DNA of 64,000 nucleotides from Hyphomonadaceae bacterium ML37 (GCA_027627685.1 CP091241.1:1292347-1356346); one strand, 5' to 3'; numbered from the stretch's first letter, positions 28,171-36,712 are shown. Numbers and translations: made by a program. The notes: generated by a model from the letters alone, not told the origin.

Positions 28171-29343
28171 ATGACAGCCAATCAGTACCCCCCGCTCGAG
28201 TTTGACCTCGGCGACACGGCGGAGATGCTGCGCGACACCGTGCGCTCCTTCGCGTCCGACAAAATTGCGCCGCGCGCCGCCGAGATTGACGCCACGGACA
28301 CCTTCCCGGCCGATCTCTGGCAGGAGATGGGCGCGCTGGGCCTTCTGGGCATCACGGTGGAAGAGGAGCTGGGCGGGTCCGGGCTCGGCTATCTTGAACA
28401 CTGCATCGCCATGGAAGAGATCAGCCGGGCGTCCGCCTCGGTGGGATTGTCCTACGGCGCGCACTCAAACCTGTGTGTCAACCAGATCCGGCTCAACGGC
28501 AATGACGATCAGCGCGCGCGCTATCTGCCCAGGCTGATCAGCGGCGAGCATGTGGGCGCGCTGGCCATGAGCGAGACGGGCGCCGGGTCTGACGTGGTGT
28601 CCATGCGCCTGAAAGCTGAGAAGAAGGGCGATCATTACCTCCTCAACGGCTCAAAGATGTGGATCACCAACGGACCCAGCGCCGATGTGCTGGTGGTTTA
28701 CGCCAAGACCGACCCGCAGGGCGGCTCCAAGGGCATCACCGCCTTCCTGATCGAGAAGGGGATGAAGGGCTTCTCTGTGGCCCAGAAGCTCGACAAGCTG
28801 GGCATGCGCGGGTCTGAGACCGGCGAGCTGGTGTTTGAAAACTGCGACGTGCCCGAAGAGAACGTGCTGGGCTCTATCGGCGGCGGCGTGCGCGTGTTGA
28901 TGAGCGGGCTCGATTATGAGCGCGCCGTACTGGCCTCGGGTCCCATCGGGATCATGCAGGCCTGCATGGATGTGGTCATGCCCTATGTCCACGAGCGCAA
29001 ACAATTCGGCCAGGCCATCGGCGAGTTCCAGCTGATCCAGGGCAAGATCGCCGACATGTACACCCGCATGACGGCCGCGCGCGCCTATGTCTACGCCGTG
29101 GCGCAAGCCTGCGACCGGGGCCGGACCACGCGCCAGGACGCGGCGGGCGCCATATTGTTCGCGGCAGAAGCCGCCACCCAGTGCGCGCTGGACGCCATCC
29201 AGATCCTGGGCGGCAATGGCTATATCAACGAATACCCGACGGGCCGCCTCTTGCGCGACGCCAAGCTCTACGAGATCGGCGCGGGCACCAGCGAAATCCG
29301 CCGCATGCTGATCGGCCGCGAGCTTTTCAACGCGACAAGGTAG
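28171..29343 (+). CDS. ivd: Isovaleryl-CoA dehydrogenase
   Basis: A flavoprotein of leucine breakdown that oxidises isovaleryl-CoA to 3-methylcrotonyl-CoA. The 390-residue protein has [17 protein letters not shown] (typical of this subfamily), [35 protein letters not shown] and the C-terminal [35 protein letters not shown]. Glu250, in [13 protein letters not shown], is at the position of the catalytic base specific to isovaleryl-CoA dehydrogenases, which supports this over other acyl-CoA dehydrogenases. Leucine-pathway partner genes (methylcrotonyl-CoA carboxylase) are not in the window. Confidence 0.93.
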   Translation: MTANQYPPLEFDLGDTAEMLRDTVRSFASDKIAPRAAEIDATDTFPADLWQEMGALGLLGITVEEELGGSGLGYLEHCIAMEEISRASASVGLSYGAHSNLCVNQIRLNGNDDQRARYLPRLISGEHVGALAMSETGAGSDVVSMRLKAEKKGDHYLLNGSKMWITNGPSADVLVVYAKTDPQGGSKGITAFLIEKGMKGFSVAQKLDKLGMRGSETGELVFENCDVPEENVLGSIGGGVRVLMSGLDYERAVLASGPIGIMQACMDVVMPYVHERKQFGQAIGEFQLIQGKIADMYTRMTAARAYVYAVAQACDRGRTTRQDAAGAILFAAEAATQCALDAIQILGGNGYINEYPTGRLLRDAKLYEIGAGTSEIRRMLIGRELFNATR

Positions 29344-29432
29344 CGTCTTCCAGGCGGCGTTGGACACTGGACTGAGCAGGTGCACCAAAGCGTGCTTCCT
29401 TGTGCTTTGCTCAACTTCCAGCTTTCATCACA

Positions 29433-29461
29433 TTGACAGAACCGGCCGTTTAGACACTGTT
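29433..29461 (+). promoter_or_regulatory. Possible sigma-70 promoter for the FAH-family gene
   Basis: A perfect TTGACA (29433-29438), 17 bases, then ACTGTT, a poor -10. It lies about 40 bases before the likely start codon of the next gene, in an AT-richer patch. Confidence 0.35.
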
Positions 29462-29502
29462 TGGCGGACATGAATGGTCTGGGCCGCGAGGAGCAGCGTG
29501 AA

Positions 29503-30267
29503 ATGAGCGGCCAAGGTTCTCAATCCGTGATTGGTCGTAGTATGGTCCGAATACAGTCTGCGGGCTATGAAGGATGGGCAGAGCAGATCGGGCCCGGGCA
29601 GTTCCTTGTAACTGACGGTCCACTTGAGGGAGTTAGGGCCGATAATGTGATTGTGAAGGCACCCTTTTACGGGACACATGTTTTCGGAATGGCCATCAAC
29701 TTCAAATGCATGGTGGGTGATCGTGAAAACTATGAAACCCCGATCGCATTTCTGAAGTCACCTCACTCATTGGTTTTGCCCGATCAGGGCTTTCTCAGGC
29801 CAAGAGAAGCGGCGGATATCTGGGTAGAAGTGGAGCTGGCCCTGGTTGTAGGCCAGAGTTCCAGACCGGGTGACGATCTTGAGGGTGACGAAGCGATTTT
29901 CGGGTTTACAACCGCCTGTGACGTGACCCGGCGCGGTGACTATGGCCGGGACAACCATCTTGCTATCAGCAAGGCGCGGCCGGGCTTCTGTCCAATAAAC
30001 CCAGTCGTCAGAAAGCATCCGCCTGAAAAAGCGTCATATATGCGCACTTGGATCAATAACAGACTGTTTCAGGATGGGCGCGTGGCGGACATGATTTTCG
30101 ACTGGCGCGCTTGCTATCGTTATCTCGCCGATTCCTTCACATTGGATGAAGGCGACGTCATTCTTTGCGGCACGCCAGCTAATTCAACAAATTGCCTCGT
30201 TCAGCCGGGCGATTATGTGCGCCACGAAATCGAGGGCTTTGAGCCGCTTGCTTTCAAGGTTCACTGA
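29503..30267 (+). CDS. Fumarylacetoacetate hydrolase-family protein
   Basis: FAH-family enzymes hydrate, hydrolyse or decarboxylate beta-keto acids using a bound divalent metal. The 254-residue protein keeps the metal-ligand run EVELALVVG with the paired glutamates, ACDVTRRGD holding the aspartate ligand, and the C-terminal ILCGTPANSTNCLVQPGDYVRHEIEG. The N-terminal half is divergent. I chose ATG 29503, which follows GAGGAG; earlier in-frame starts exist. Base composition is visibly lower in GC than the neighbours (about 43-52% in sampled 60-base stretches against about 64% in ivd), suggesting recent acquisition. The substrate is unknown. Confidence 0.82.
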   Translation: MSGQGSQSVIGRSMVRIQSAGYEGWAEQIGPGQFLVTDGPLEGVRADNVIVKAPFYGTHVFGMAINFKCMVGDRENYETPIAFLKSPHSLVLPDQGFLRPREAADIWVEVELALVVGQSSRPGDDLEGDEAIFGFTTACDVTRRGDYGRDNHLAISKARPGFCPINPVVRKHPPEKASYMRTWINNRLFQDGRVADMIFDWRACYRYLADSFTLDEGDVILCGTPANSTNCLVQPGDYVRHEIEGFEPLAFKVH

Positions 30268-30418
30268 TCAGCCAGAACTCGCGGAGGTGAATGCACCGAG
30301 CTCGGTTTCACCATGGCGGGTGAAGCAAATTGACCTCAATGATGCCGAAACCGGACGCGTCCGCCCAGCCTTCGCATTATCGGCAATCGGGCGGGGCAAT
30401 CCTTCGCTGTTAGCTCTC

Positions 30419-31072
30419 TCACTCCGCCCGGGTCGCGCGGATGGTCACCGGCTCGGTCAGGAACTGGTGGGCGAAGCCCTCGGGGGCGCCCTCCCGGCCG
30501 CCCGCCGGTCGGTTCATGATCGCCTCGGCGATCTCGATGCCCTCCACCACCTGGCCGAATACGGCATAGCCCGCCTCATCGCCCGGATTGCGCCCGTCCG
30601 GACCGGCGTCCAGGCCCGGCGTGTCGTTGAGCATGATGAAAAACTCGGTGGTCGCCGTGCCCACGTCATAGCGCGCCATCGATACCGCGCCGCGCACATG
30701 GGACAGGCCGGTGATGTCCGTGCCTTCATGGGCGATGCCGTCCGCCTCCGGCGGGCCTTCAAACCCCCAGCCGCCCTGGATGAGGTTCATCGGGTTCTCG
30801 ATATCAGGCCGGTCATTATCGTCGCGCACCACGCGGTAGAATTCACCGTCATCGAATGTGCCAGCCTCCACATGGGCCAGGAAATTGCTCACGCTCACCG
30901 GCGCGCGGTCGGCATGAAGCATGATGCGGATATCGCCCAGCGAGGTTTCGATCACGGCATGTGGCTGCCCGGCCGGCGCCGGTTCAGCAGGCTGCTCTGC
31001 CGGTCCGTTGCAGGCGGCGAGCAAGGCGGCTGACACCGCAGCGGCGGCGATGGCGGTGAAGCGGATGGGCAT
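30419..31072 (-). CDS. Cyclophilin-type peptidyl-prolyl isomerase lipoprotein
   Basis: A 217-residue cyclophilin with a signal peptide and lipobox LLAAC (Cys20), so it is tethered in the envelope. The domain has VSVSNFLAHVEAG, FYRVVRDD in place of FHRVI, RGAVSMARYDVGTATTEFFIML and AVFGQVVEG. The active-site Arg is kept while several hydrophobic pocket residues differ. ATG 31072 was chosen for its signal peptide and upstream GGAGA; the open frame runs 47 codons further. This is the third cyclophilin in the window. It is divergent from pheA. Confidence 0.9.
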   Translation of the reverse strand: MPIRFTAIAAAAVSAALLAACNGPAEQPAEPAPAGQPHAVIETSLGDIRIMLHADRAPVSVSNFLAHVEAGTFDDGEFYRVVRDDNDRPDIENPMNLIQGGWGFEGPPEADGIAHEGTDITGLSHVRGAVSMARYDVGTATTEFFIMLNDTPGLDAGPDGRNPGDEAGYAVFGQVVEGIEIAEAIMNRPAGGREGAPEGFAHQFLTEPVTIRATRAE

Positions 31073-31181
31073 GGCGGTCTCCTGTCCCCTGAACGGATGT
31101 CTTGGCGTGATCGGAGCGCGCCGGGGCGCAGGAGTCAACGTGATCGGTTTTCCCGCTTGACCGGACAAACGCCGCTGCGCC

Positions 31182-31259
31182 ATGCTGCGCTGCATGATCA
31201 CGCGCTCGGCCACCTATCTGTTTATCGGCTATACCAGCGGCCCGGAGGGGACCGGCTGA
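31182..31259 (+). CDS. Possible pheA leader peptide
   Basis: A 25-codon frame starts at ATG 31182 and has a second ATG at 31194. It encodes ...SATYLFIGYTSG..., with Tyr, Phe and Tyr codons within six positions. It ends 31 bases before the terminator hairpin preceding pheA. I see no ribosome-binding site and there is only one Phe codon, so the claim is tentative. Translation could start leaderless if the promoter is the TTGACC-based one at 31157. Confidence 0.25.
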   Translation: MLRCMITRSATYLFIGYTSGPEGTG

Positions 31260-31290
31260 GCTCGTCTGTTTGAAGATGAAGACCAGTCCG

Positions 31291-31316
31291 CCCCCGCCGC
31301 CCAGCGGGGGTTTTTG
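31291..31316 (+). terminator. Intrinsic terminator just before pheA (candidate attenuator)
   Basis: The stem CCCCCGC/GCGGGGG (31291-31297 with 31304-31310) with loop CGCCCA is followed by TTTTTGTTT. It ends only about 17 bases before the pheA ATG and has no rightward gene upstream to terminate except a possible short leader. That is the layout of a transcription attenuator. Confidence 0.6.
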
Positions 31317-31333
31317 TTTGTCAGGAGACGATT

Positions 31334-32500
31334 ATGACCCCGTCCGAACCGCGCAATGAACGCGCCGTGCTGCGCGCCGCCATCGACCGGGCGGACGCCG
31401 AGCTGATCCGCCTCCTGGCCGAGCGCCGGCGTCTTGGTGAGGCGCTGGGGGCGCTGAAAGCCGGCGAGCAGACCCCGGTGCGTGATGTGGAGCGCGAGCA
31501 GGACGTGATCGCCCGCGCCGTGAAGATGGGCGAAGAGGCGGGGCTGGACGCGCGCTTCATCGAGACGCTGTTCCAGGCGATCATAGACGACTCTTTGCGC
31601 CGCCAGCGCGCCGGGCTGGACGCCCGCGCTGGCGACCGGCTGCTGACCGAGGCGCGCGTGGCGTATCTGGGCGGGCCGGGCAGCTATTCCCACTTTGGCG
31701 TCTACGCCCATTACTCCGGGCGCTATTCCGGCGTCGCGCCGGTGATCAAGCGTGATTACGCCGCGATCTTCGCCACCGTGGAGGCGGGCGAGGCCGAATA
31801 CGGCTTCCTGCCCATCGAGAACACAGCCACCGGCGGCATTGTGGAAGTCTATGACCTGTTGCGTGAAACCCGCCTGAAAATCGCCGGCGAGCACCATCAG
31901 CGCATCGTTCATGCCCTGATCGGCAAGGCCAGCGATGTGGGCGTCGTGCGCACCGTCTACGGCCACCCCCAGGCGCTGCGCCAGGCCCAGCGCTGGCTCA
32001 ATGCCCGCCCTGACCTGCAGAAGGTCTCGGTCTCGTCCACCACCCGCGCGCTGGAGCGGGCGCTGGACGAAGGCGCAGGCGTCGCCGCCGTGGCGAGCCC
32101 GGATGCCGCGCGCCTGTTCGGGCTGAATGTGATCGAGCCCAATATCTCCGACTTTGCCGGCAACGAGACGCGCTTTGTCTCGCTGGCGCTAGACCCGGCT
32201 CCGGCCTCGCCGCTTCTGCCATGCAAGACCTCGCTGGTGGTGGTCACCAGCGACGAGGCCGGCTCGCTGATCAGCGCGCTGGAGGGTTTCCGCACCGAGG
32301 GCGTCAACCTCACCAAGCTGGAAAGCCGGCCCGTGCCGGGCGCGCCGTGGGAACAGCTTTTCTTCCTCGATCTGGAGGGCCATGAGGACGATCCGGCCGT
32401 GGCGCGCGCCCTGGCGCATCTGGCCAAGCATGCCAAAACCGTGCGTCAGCTCGGCTGCTACGGATCAGACCGGTTGAAGCCGGCGGGCCGGGCGGAGTAG
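31334..32500 (+). CDS. pheA: Bifunctional chorismate mutase/prephenate dehydratase (P-protein)
   Basis: The P-protein converts chorismate to prephenate and then to phenylpyruvate for phenylalanine synthesis. In the 388-residue product, residues 1-90 form an AroQ-type mutase helix bundle (AAIDRADAELIRLLAERRRL). Residues about 105-285 are the dehydratase domain, with VAYLGGPGSYSHFG, PIENTATGGIVEVYDLL and the catalytic NETRF motif. The C-terminal ACT domain has the phenylalanine-binding LTKLESRPVPGAPWEQLFFLDLEG. The CAGGAGA ribosome-binding site follows an attenuator-like terminator directly, which suggests control by aromatic amino-acid supply. tRNA-Val follows 11 bases downstream. Confidence 0.94.
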   Translation: MTPSEPRNERAVLRAAIDRADAELIRLLAERRRLGEALGALKAGEQTPVRDVEREQDVIARAVKMGEEAGLDARFIETLFQAIIDDSLRRQRAGLDARAGDRLLTEARVAYLGGPGSYSHFGVYAHYSGRYSGVAPVIKRDYAAIFATVEAGEAEYGFLPIENTATGGIVEVYDLLRETRLKIAGEHHQRIVHALIGKASDVGVVRTVYGHPQALRQAQRWLNARPDLQKVSVSSTTRALERALDEGAGVAAVASPDAARLFGLNVIEPNISDFAGNETRFVSLALDPAPASPLLPCKTSLVVVTSDEAGSLISALEGFRTEGVNLTKLESRPVPGAPWEQLFFLDLEGHEDDPAVARALAHLAKHAKTVRQLGCYGSDRLKPAGRAE

Positions 32501-32511
32501 ATAAAGGCCAA

Positions 32512-32587
32512 GGGCGGTTAGCTCAGTTGGTAGAGCATCTCGTTTACACCGAGAGGGTCGGCGGTTCGAGCCCGTCACCGCCCACCA
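32512..32587 (+). tRNA. tRNA-Val (UAC anticodon), integration target
   Basis: The acceptor GGGCGGT pairs with ACCGCCC, and CCA is encoded at 32585-32587. The anticodon stem TCTCG/CGAGA frames TTTACAC, giving anticodon UAC. The 3' part from 32542 on is repeated exactly at 42286-42331, so this tRNA is the attachment site of the element to its right and stays intact after integration. Confidence 0.96.
32542..32587. repeat. attL core: 46-bp direct repeat in tRNA-Val
   Basis: These 46 bases, from the anticodon loop to the CCA end, match 42286-42331 exactly, 9,744 bp away. The match starts at GTTTACACC and ends at CCCACCA; the bases on either side differ. This is the usual mark of tyrosine-recombinase integration into a tRNA gene. 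Confidence 0.95.
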
Positions 32588-32644
32588 TAAAAATCAAACA
32601 CATAAGCATATAAATTAATCCGGGTTCGGACAATGTGTGTCTTC

Positions 32645-32663
32645 CGGGTAACGCGCGGGGTAA
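32645..32663. promoter_or_regulatory. Candidate integrase arm sites, left end
   Basis: CGGGTAA (32645-32651) and GGGGTAA (32657-32663) lie 12 bp apart, 58 bp inside the attL core. Matching copies lie inside the right end at 42129-42164, so these are candidate arm-type sites for the element's integrase. Confidence 0.4.
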
Positions 32664-32685
32664 AAGTATCGGCGCCGGTACTTTT
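32662..32685. terminator. 24-bp palindrome ending the element's left side
   Basis: Arms AAAAGTATCGGC and GCCGGTACTTTT pair with one mismatch, with T-runs on both strands. It lies downstream of the leftward capsid operon and 75 bp from the att core, and probably stops transcription in both directions. Confidence 0.55.
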
Positions 32686-32694
32686 CGGTGCGGG

Positions 32695-32997
32695 TTAATT
32701 GAGTGTAGGCGGTTGGTCGCTATCGACCTGCGCCTCAAAATCTGCTTCCGGGATATTGGCAACGCGCGTTGCGGTCATTTGCTGGCGCTTGGACATGCCA
32801 GCGTCACGGGCGGCGTCTGACCTAGTGTCGCCAGCGGCACTAGGTTCTAGATCAGTGCGCGCTCCGGCTTTTGGCTCTATCTGCTTCAGCAATTCGCCCG
32901 CTCGCCTGATCGCCCTAGCACGGATGCGGTCCGACATTCCCGCTTCATAAGCGGCGCTAGACCTACTGCTTGGGCCGCCGCCGTCCCGTGCGGGTTA
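32695..32997 (-). pseudogene. Remnant of a ParB-like/phage protein with repeated motif
   Basis: The leftward frame encodes RIRARAIRRAGELLKQIEP and then DAGMSKRQQMTATRVANIPEADFEAQV, a pairing found in larger phage and plasmid proteins related to ParB-like or methylase-linked families. Here it ends right after SDQPPTLN, and the frame has no good start: an ATG at 32937 gives 80 residues. Upstream of that ATG the frame continues to a stop at 32995-32997 and repeats the motif as RSSAAYEAGMSDRIRARA. A 24-bp near-palindrome (arms CCTAGTG/CACTAGG, 32821-32844) lies inside. I read it as a truncated, internally duplicated leftover at the element's end. Bases 32998-33223 hold no gene I can support. Confidence 0.5.
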
Positions 32998-33223
32998 TCA
33001 ATGGGCCGGCGCCGTCCCGTTGATCGCTGCGCAACGGGGTATCGCCAGAGGCATCCCGTTTCCGCGCCCCCTGCCTGAAACATGAATGCGCCCCCGGCGG
33101 GCGCGAAACCACCGGGGGCGCGTGCGGGTCATGTCAGCCCGCATTGCCGCGCGCGTCTCAATGGAGCCGGGCGCGGCGGATCAGCGGCGGGCCAGAGGAG
33201 ACGAAATCCCGCCGCCGATTCGG

Positions 33224-34285
33224 TCAAAGCTCCCAGTTCACCAGGCGGCCTGCATTGGCGATGGCGTCCGGTGACACGTCTGCGGCCTTCGCATCGGCCA
33301 GCGCGTTTAGAATGGCGTTGAGCGCGCGGGCGCGGCCTCCCGCGTCATAGGCTTGGAGCGGCGCCATCACGTCGAGGCTCACCGGCTGGCCGGTCTTGCG
33401 CTCGATTTCCTCTGCGATCCCGCCTGCTATTGGCTGGAGGGTCCATTGCGCCAGATGACGTTGAGCCTCGCGCACAAGCGTGCCTTGCGCCGTGCTGGAA
33501 AACCATGAGGGCAGGACGCCAAACGCCGTCAGGATCGCGCTGCGCGCCGCCTCAAGCGTTTCTTTGGTCATCGCGCGCTGAAGGTCCGGGGTCACGTCCT
33601 GCGGGCGCCAGTCCTGCGCCGGGGCCGCGCCACCGGCTGCGGTGACGTGAACCGACTCACGCAAGAGCACGCGGCCACGGCGGCCACGGAAGCCGCGTCC
33701 AAGGGCCTCCAGGTCGGTGTCCGGCGCTTCGGGGAATGGGACAATCTGCGAGCCTAGCGGGGCATTCTGGTACACGTCAGACAGTGCAGACTCCAGCGTG
33801 TGCAGAAGGCCAGCGGTCAGGCTGGAGCGTTTGAGCGGGGCAGTGCCAGACCAAGGGGCGGCCACGTCCGAACCGATGCGAAAATGCAAAACCTCGCCTG
33901 CCAGGGCGGTCATGCTTACGCCGCCCCCGGCTTCTGACACGCTGACACGATAGGCGCGGGGGATGCCGTCACGGGTCGCCAAGTCCCAATCCGCCGCCGG
34001 GATAAGCCGGTCCTCACGGATCAGGAATACCGCCTCGCCGCGCAGCGCCAGAGCGCGCCCGGCCAGTGCGAGGGTCTGGCGGTCAAGGTCGAAGCCGGAC
34101 ACGTCAGCAAGGCTTAATCCGTGCTCCCACAGAGACACGCAGCTTTGCGCCGTGGCGGTCAGCTCGCCAACGCCGCGCGATCCGCTAATCCAGCCCTCAC
34201 GGGCCGCGATCAATTCGGCGGTGAAGCCGGACGCGCTGGCGCGGGTTTCCTGTTTCGGCTCTGCGCGTTTGAAAAGTCCGAACAT
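33224..34285 (-). CDS. HK97-family phage portal protein
   Basis: The portal is the dodecameric ring at one capsid vertex through which DNA enters and leaves. The 353-residue protein has the family start (MFGLFKR), a V-x-A-C-V-like segment in ATAQSCVSLW near residue 47, and GEAVFLIRED. It also has PLKRSSLTAGL and the C-terminal AFGVLPSWFSSTAQGTLVREAQRHLAQWTLQPIAGGIAEEIERK. It is somewhat shorter than many HK97 portals (about 400). It is the last intact gene of the leftward capsid operon, three bases after the connector gene. In classic HK97 phages the portal precedes protease and capsid, so the order here is unusual. Confidence 0.88.
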   Translation of the reverse strand: MFGLFKRAEPKQETRASASGFTAELIAAREGWISGSRGVGELTATAQSCVSLWEHGLSLADVSGFDLDRQTLALAGRALALRGEAVFLIREDRLIPAADWDLATRDGIPRAYRVSVSEAGGGVSMTALAGEVLHFRIGSDVAAPWSGTAPLKRSSLTAGLLHTLESALSDVYQNAPLGSQIVPFPEAPDTDLEALGRGFRGRRGRVLLRESVHVTAAGGAAPAQDWRPQDVTPDLQRAMTKETLEAARSAILTAFGVLPSWFSSTAQGTLVREAQRHLAQWTLQPIAGGIAEEIERKTGQPVSLDVMAPLQAYDAGGRARALNAILNALADAKAADVSPDAIANAGRLVNWEL

Positions 34286-34288
34286 GGA

Positions 34289-34837
34289 TTAAGCCTTCCT
34301 GTAAATGCGCAGGAGGTCGCCAGCCCCGGACATGTCCAGAGCGCGCGCACGCCGCCACGGGTCGAACCGCGTCGATTCCTTCACGCCGCCAAGGTCGATG
34401 GAATGGGAGTAAGCGCCAGCCGGAACCGGCTCGTTTTCCACCTCGCCCAGATACTCGGCCAAGCGGCGGTAAGCCTCCAGCATGATGTCCGGCGGGGTTT
34501 CGGTGTCGCCTGCGGTGAACGTGATGCGATAGGGTGCGCGGCTGGAGAGATACACGCCGCCGCGCGGGGCCGTGGCGAGCGTGACGGCTTCCCAGCTTTC
34601 CCCGTTCCATGCCTCCGTCAGCGTGATTTCAGCCGGGCGCAAAGGCAGTTCAAACGGGCCGGGGCCGCCCTCCAGAATCACCTCCGCCGAGCGTGAAGCC
34701 CAGCGCCACGCAATGCGCCGTTCCAGCATGTGCCAAATGAAAGCGGCGGGGTAAGCGTCCGCTGCGCTCGATAGGCCGGACGGCTTGGCCGGGTAGGTGT
34801 CCGGGCGGCCTTCCTCAAAGCTCATAATCTCGATCAT
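34289..34837 (-). CDS. Head-tail connector (adaptor, gp6-like)
   Basis: Adaptor proteins form a ring beneath the portal and prepare the head for tail joining. The 182-residue protein has a helical N-terminal part (DAYPAAFIWHMLERRIAWRW), a beta-rich middle (FELPLRPAEITLTEAWNGESWEAV) and a helical end with PDIMLEAYRRLAEYLGE. This layout matches gp6-like connectors. It lies between protease and portal with gaps of one to three bases. Its presence without tail genes implies a head made ready for tails supplied from elsewhere. Confidence 0.75.
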   Translation of the reverse strand: MIEIMSFEEGRPDTYPAKPSGLSSAADAYPAAFIWHMLERRIAWRWASRSAEVILEGGPGPFELPLRPAEITLTEAWNGESWEAVTLATAPRGGVYLSSRAPYRITFTAGDTETPPDIMLEAYRRLAEYLGEVENEPVPAGAYSHSIDLGGVKESTRFDPWRRARALDMSGAGDLLRIYRKA

Positions 34838-34838
34838 G

Positions 34839-35444
34839 TCAGCGCCTCCAGCGGTACAGGGTGCGGCGCAAGCCCGCGTCCGGGGCCTCGCTGCATTGGC
34901 GGGTTACGCTTGCGCGCGCGGCGGCATAGGCGGGGCGGGTCACAAGGCTCATTTCGGCCAGCATGGCGCGCTTGATCATGCGCACGCGGGCGCCGTCCGG
35001 GGCCTCGCTCCAGCTTTCGGCGCTTTCCCTGTCAGGGGGAAGGCGGAAGCCGGGGGACAGGCCGGTGATCAATCCAGCCTCTGCGGCGGCGATGGCGTCT
35101 GCGGCGTAGGACGCGCGCAAGATGGCGGGGGTTATGTGCGCTTCCACCTCCAGCGCGTCGGGTGTGTCCCTGAAAGTCAGGGTGCCGGAACGCTTGGACG
35201 CCAGCGGCTTGTCAAAGCTATGGGCGGCCAGAAAATGGATCTCCGAATCCGCCGCGATAGCGTCTGCGAATGCGCCCGGTTCGATAACCTCGCGCACTTC
35301 ACCGCCATTGCGTCCACGTTCGACCAGAATTGCAGGGGAGCGGTAAGGGAAGCGCCCGCTAATGCGAACGCTCCCGTCACCTTCGCGGCGAAGCTCCAGC
35401 CGGGAAGCTAGGGCCGCGCCAAGCTGGAGTTCACCGTTTGCCAT
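34839..35444 (-). CDS. HK97-type prohead maturation protease (S78)
   Basis: This serine protease trims the capsid protein's delta domain during head maturation. The 201-residue product has the family's ISGRFPYRSPAIL start, VIEPGAFADAI, the catalytic His in FLAAHSFDKPLASKRSGTL, and the catalytic Ser in LITGLSPGF. The last conserved block is MLAEMSLVTRPAY. Its start codon overlaps the capsid gene's stop by one base. It should act on the capsid protein encoded immediately upstream. Confidence 0.9.
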   Translation of the reverse strand: MANGELQLGAALASRLELRREGDGSVRISGRFPYRSPAILVERGRNGGEVREVIEPGAFADAIAADSEIHFLAAHSFDKPLASKRSGTLTFRDTPDALEVEAHITPAILRASYAADAIAAAEAGLITGLSPGFRLPPDRESAESWSEAPDGARVRMIKRAMLAEMSLVTRPAYAAARASVTRQCSEAPDAGLRRTLYRWRR

Positions 35445-36712
35445 TAGGCGCCCCCGGCCAGTTCGACGCCGGTCAGGACTTCAAGCTGTTGCGCCCGGCT
35501 GATCGTGACGTCTGCGGTCACCAGCCCGGTAAGGCGAAGCCCGCCGGACTGCGCATCGGTGTACGGATCGCGCACAAGGTCGATCCCGCCCCACGTCGCC
35601 AGATACATGGGCGCTTGGCCGCCTGCGGAAGTGGTCAGCAGGACGGACGTTGCGAGCGGATCGCCAGCCGGTGCGCCAAGGGCATTCGAGGACATGGCGA
35701 AGTTCGCCGCCGGGATTGCCCGCGTCACCCGGTCCCATTCGCTGACGGACGTCCCGGTGATCAGTTCACCGTCGAGGAAGTCCCACAGCTCTGGCCGGAT
35801 CAGTGCGCGCACGTCAGCGGGCGAGGACGCTGCATTGCGAACCATGAAGCGGGTCACGGCGGCGCGCAGCAAAGCCCAGGACGCCAGCGCGTCTTCGGCC
35901 TCGACGTTGACGCCATAGGTCGCCGCGCCGGTGATGACGCCGAGCGGCTGGCCATTGGCGCCGGTTCCGAGGAATGCAGCTTCGTCCAGCTTGGCGCTGA
36001 TCGCGCCGTTCAGGTCGCGGCGGATAGCTTGCTCCAGACCGTCGCCAGCCTGTTTCAGAGCGCGCCGGCTGACACGCATCTGAACGCCGAGGGTGTGATC
36101 CGGTTTCATCGGACGGTCCACGGTCGTGAAGGCGGTAGGGCCTGAAACGTTGGCGTTTTCGCCATCCTGCCAGCCTGCGGACACGGCGCTGGAGGTCACC
36201 GGATATTCGACGCCACCGGACGCAATGTTGATCAGGCTCGCGCCCATGCGGCTGGCCACAGACTGCGGAAACAACCTGTCGATAATCGGCGCAGTGCGCA
36301 TCGGATCAGGGACGCCAGCAGCCACAGTGTTGCGCACTTCAAGGGCCTGCCACGGGACAGGCGTCCCGCGATAGCCGCCCTGCGCGCGCATCTCTTGGAC
36401 AATCTCGGCGGTCTGGCCGCTCAGGGCCGCGCCTTCATCGAGATGCAGTGCGATCTGGCGCAGCTCGAAATTGGCGAGCACGTCCGACCATTCGCGCTCA
36501 GAGCGGCCTTCGATCTCCTCGCCAGCCTCGCGGCGTTCGGCGGCCTCCGCGATCAGAGCGGCGCGATAGCGCTTTTCGTTCACGCGGTATTCCGTATCCA
36601 GCGAATCGAGTTCGCGGGTTTCGGTGTCGTTGGGGGTTTCGTTCGCGGCCAGTGCGGCCAGGCGCTCGCGCACCTCGCTTTGACGCCGCTGGATTTTCAC
36701 TGATTCAAGCAT
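35444..36712 (-). CDS. HK97-type major capsid protein with delta domain
   Basis: The 422-residue protein has an N-terminal alpha-helical, charged scaffold-like delta domain (residues 1-110, rich in Glu, Arg and Ala). The HK97 fold follows, with LFPQSVASRMGASLI, VEYPVTSSAVSAGWQDGEN and MKPDHTLGVQMRVSRRALKQAG. The C-terminal part has FMVRNAASSPADVRALIRPELWDFLDG. The cleavage point is likely near residue 110-125, before the E-loop region. It overlaps the HNH gene by 16 bases upstream and touches the protease gene downstream. Length is normal for the family, so heads of usual build are plausible. Confidence 0.9.
   Translation of the reverse strand: MLESVKIQRRQSEVRERLAALAANETPNDTETRELDSLDTEYRVNEKRYRAALIAEAAERREAGEEIEGRSEREWSDVLANFELRQIALHLDEGAALSGQTAEIVQEMRAQGGYRGTPVPWQALEVRNTVAAGVPDPMRTAPIIDRLFPQSVASRMGASLINIASGGVEYPVTSSAVSAGWQDGENANVSGPTAFTTVDRPMKPDHTLGVQMRVSRRALKQAGDGLEQAIRRDLNGAISAKLDEAAFLGTGANGQPLGVITGAATYGVNVEAEDALASWALLRAAVTRFMVRNAASSPADVRALIRPELWDFLDGELITGTSVSEWDRVTRAIPAANFAMSSNALGAPAGDPLATSVLLTTSAGGQAPMYLATWGGIDLVRDPYTDAQSGGLRLTGLVTADVTISRAQQLEVLTGVELAGGA

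Noticed and set aside
32699-32950. Rightward 83-codon frame at the element's left end
   Set aside because: The opposite strand carries recognisable phage-protein motifs, so this is its shadow.
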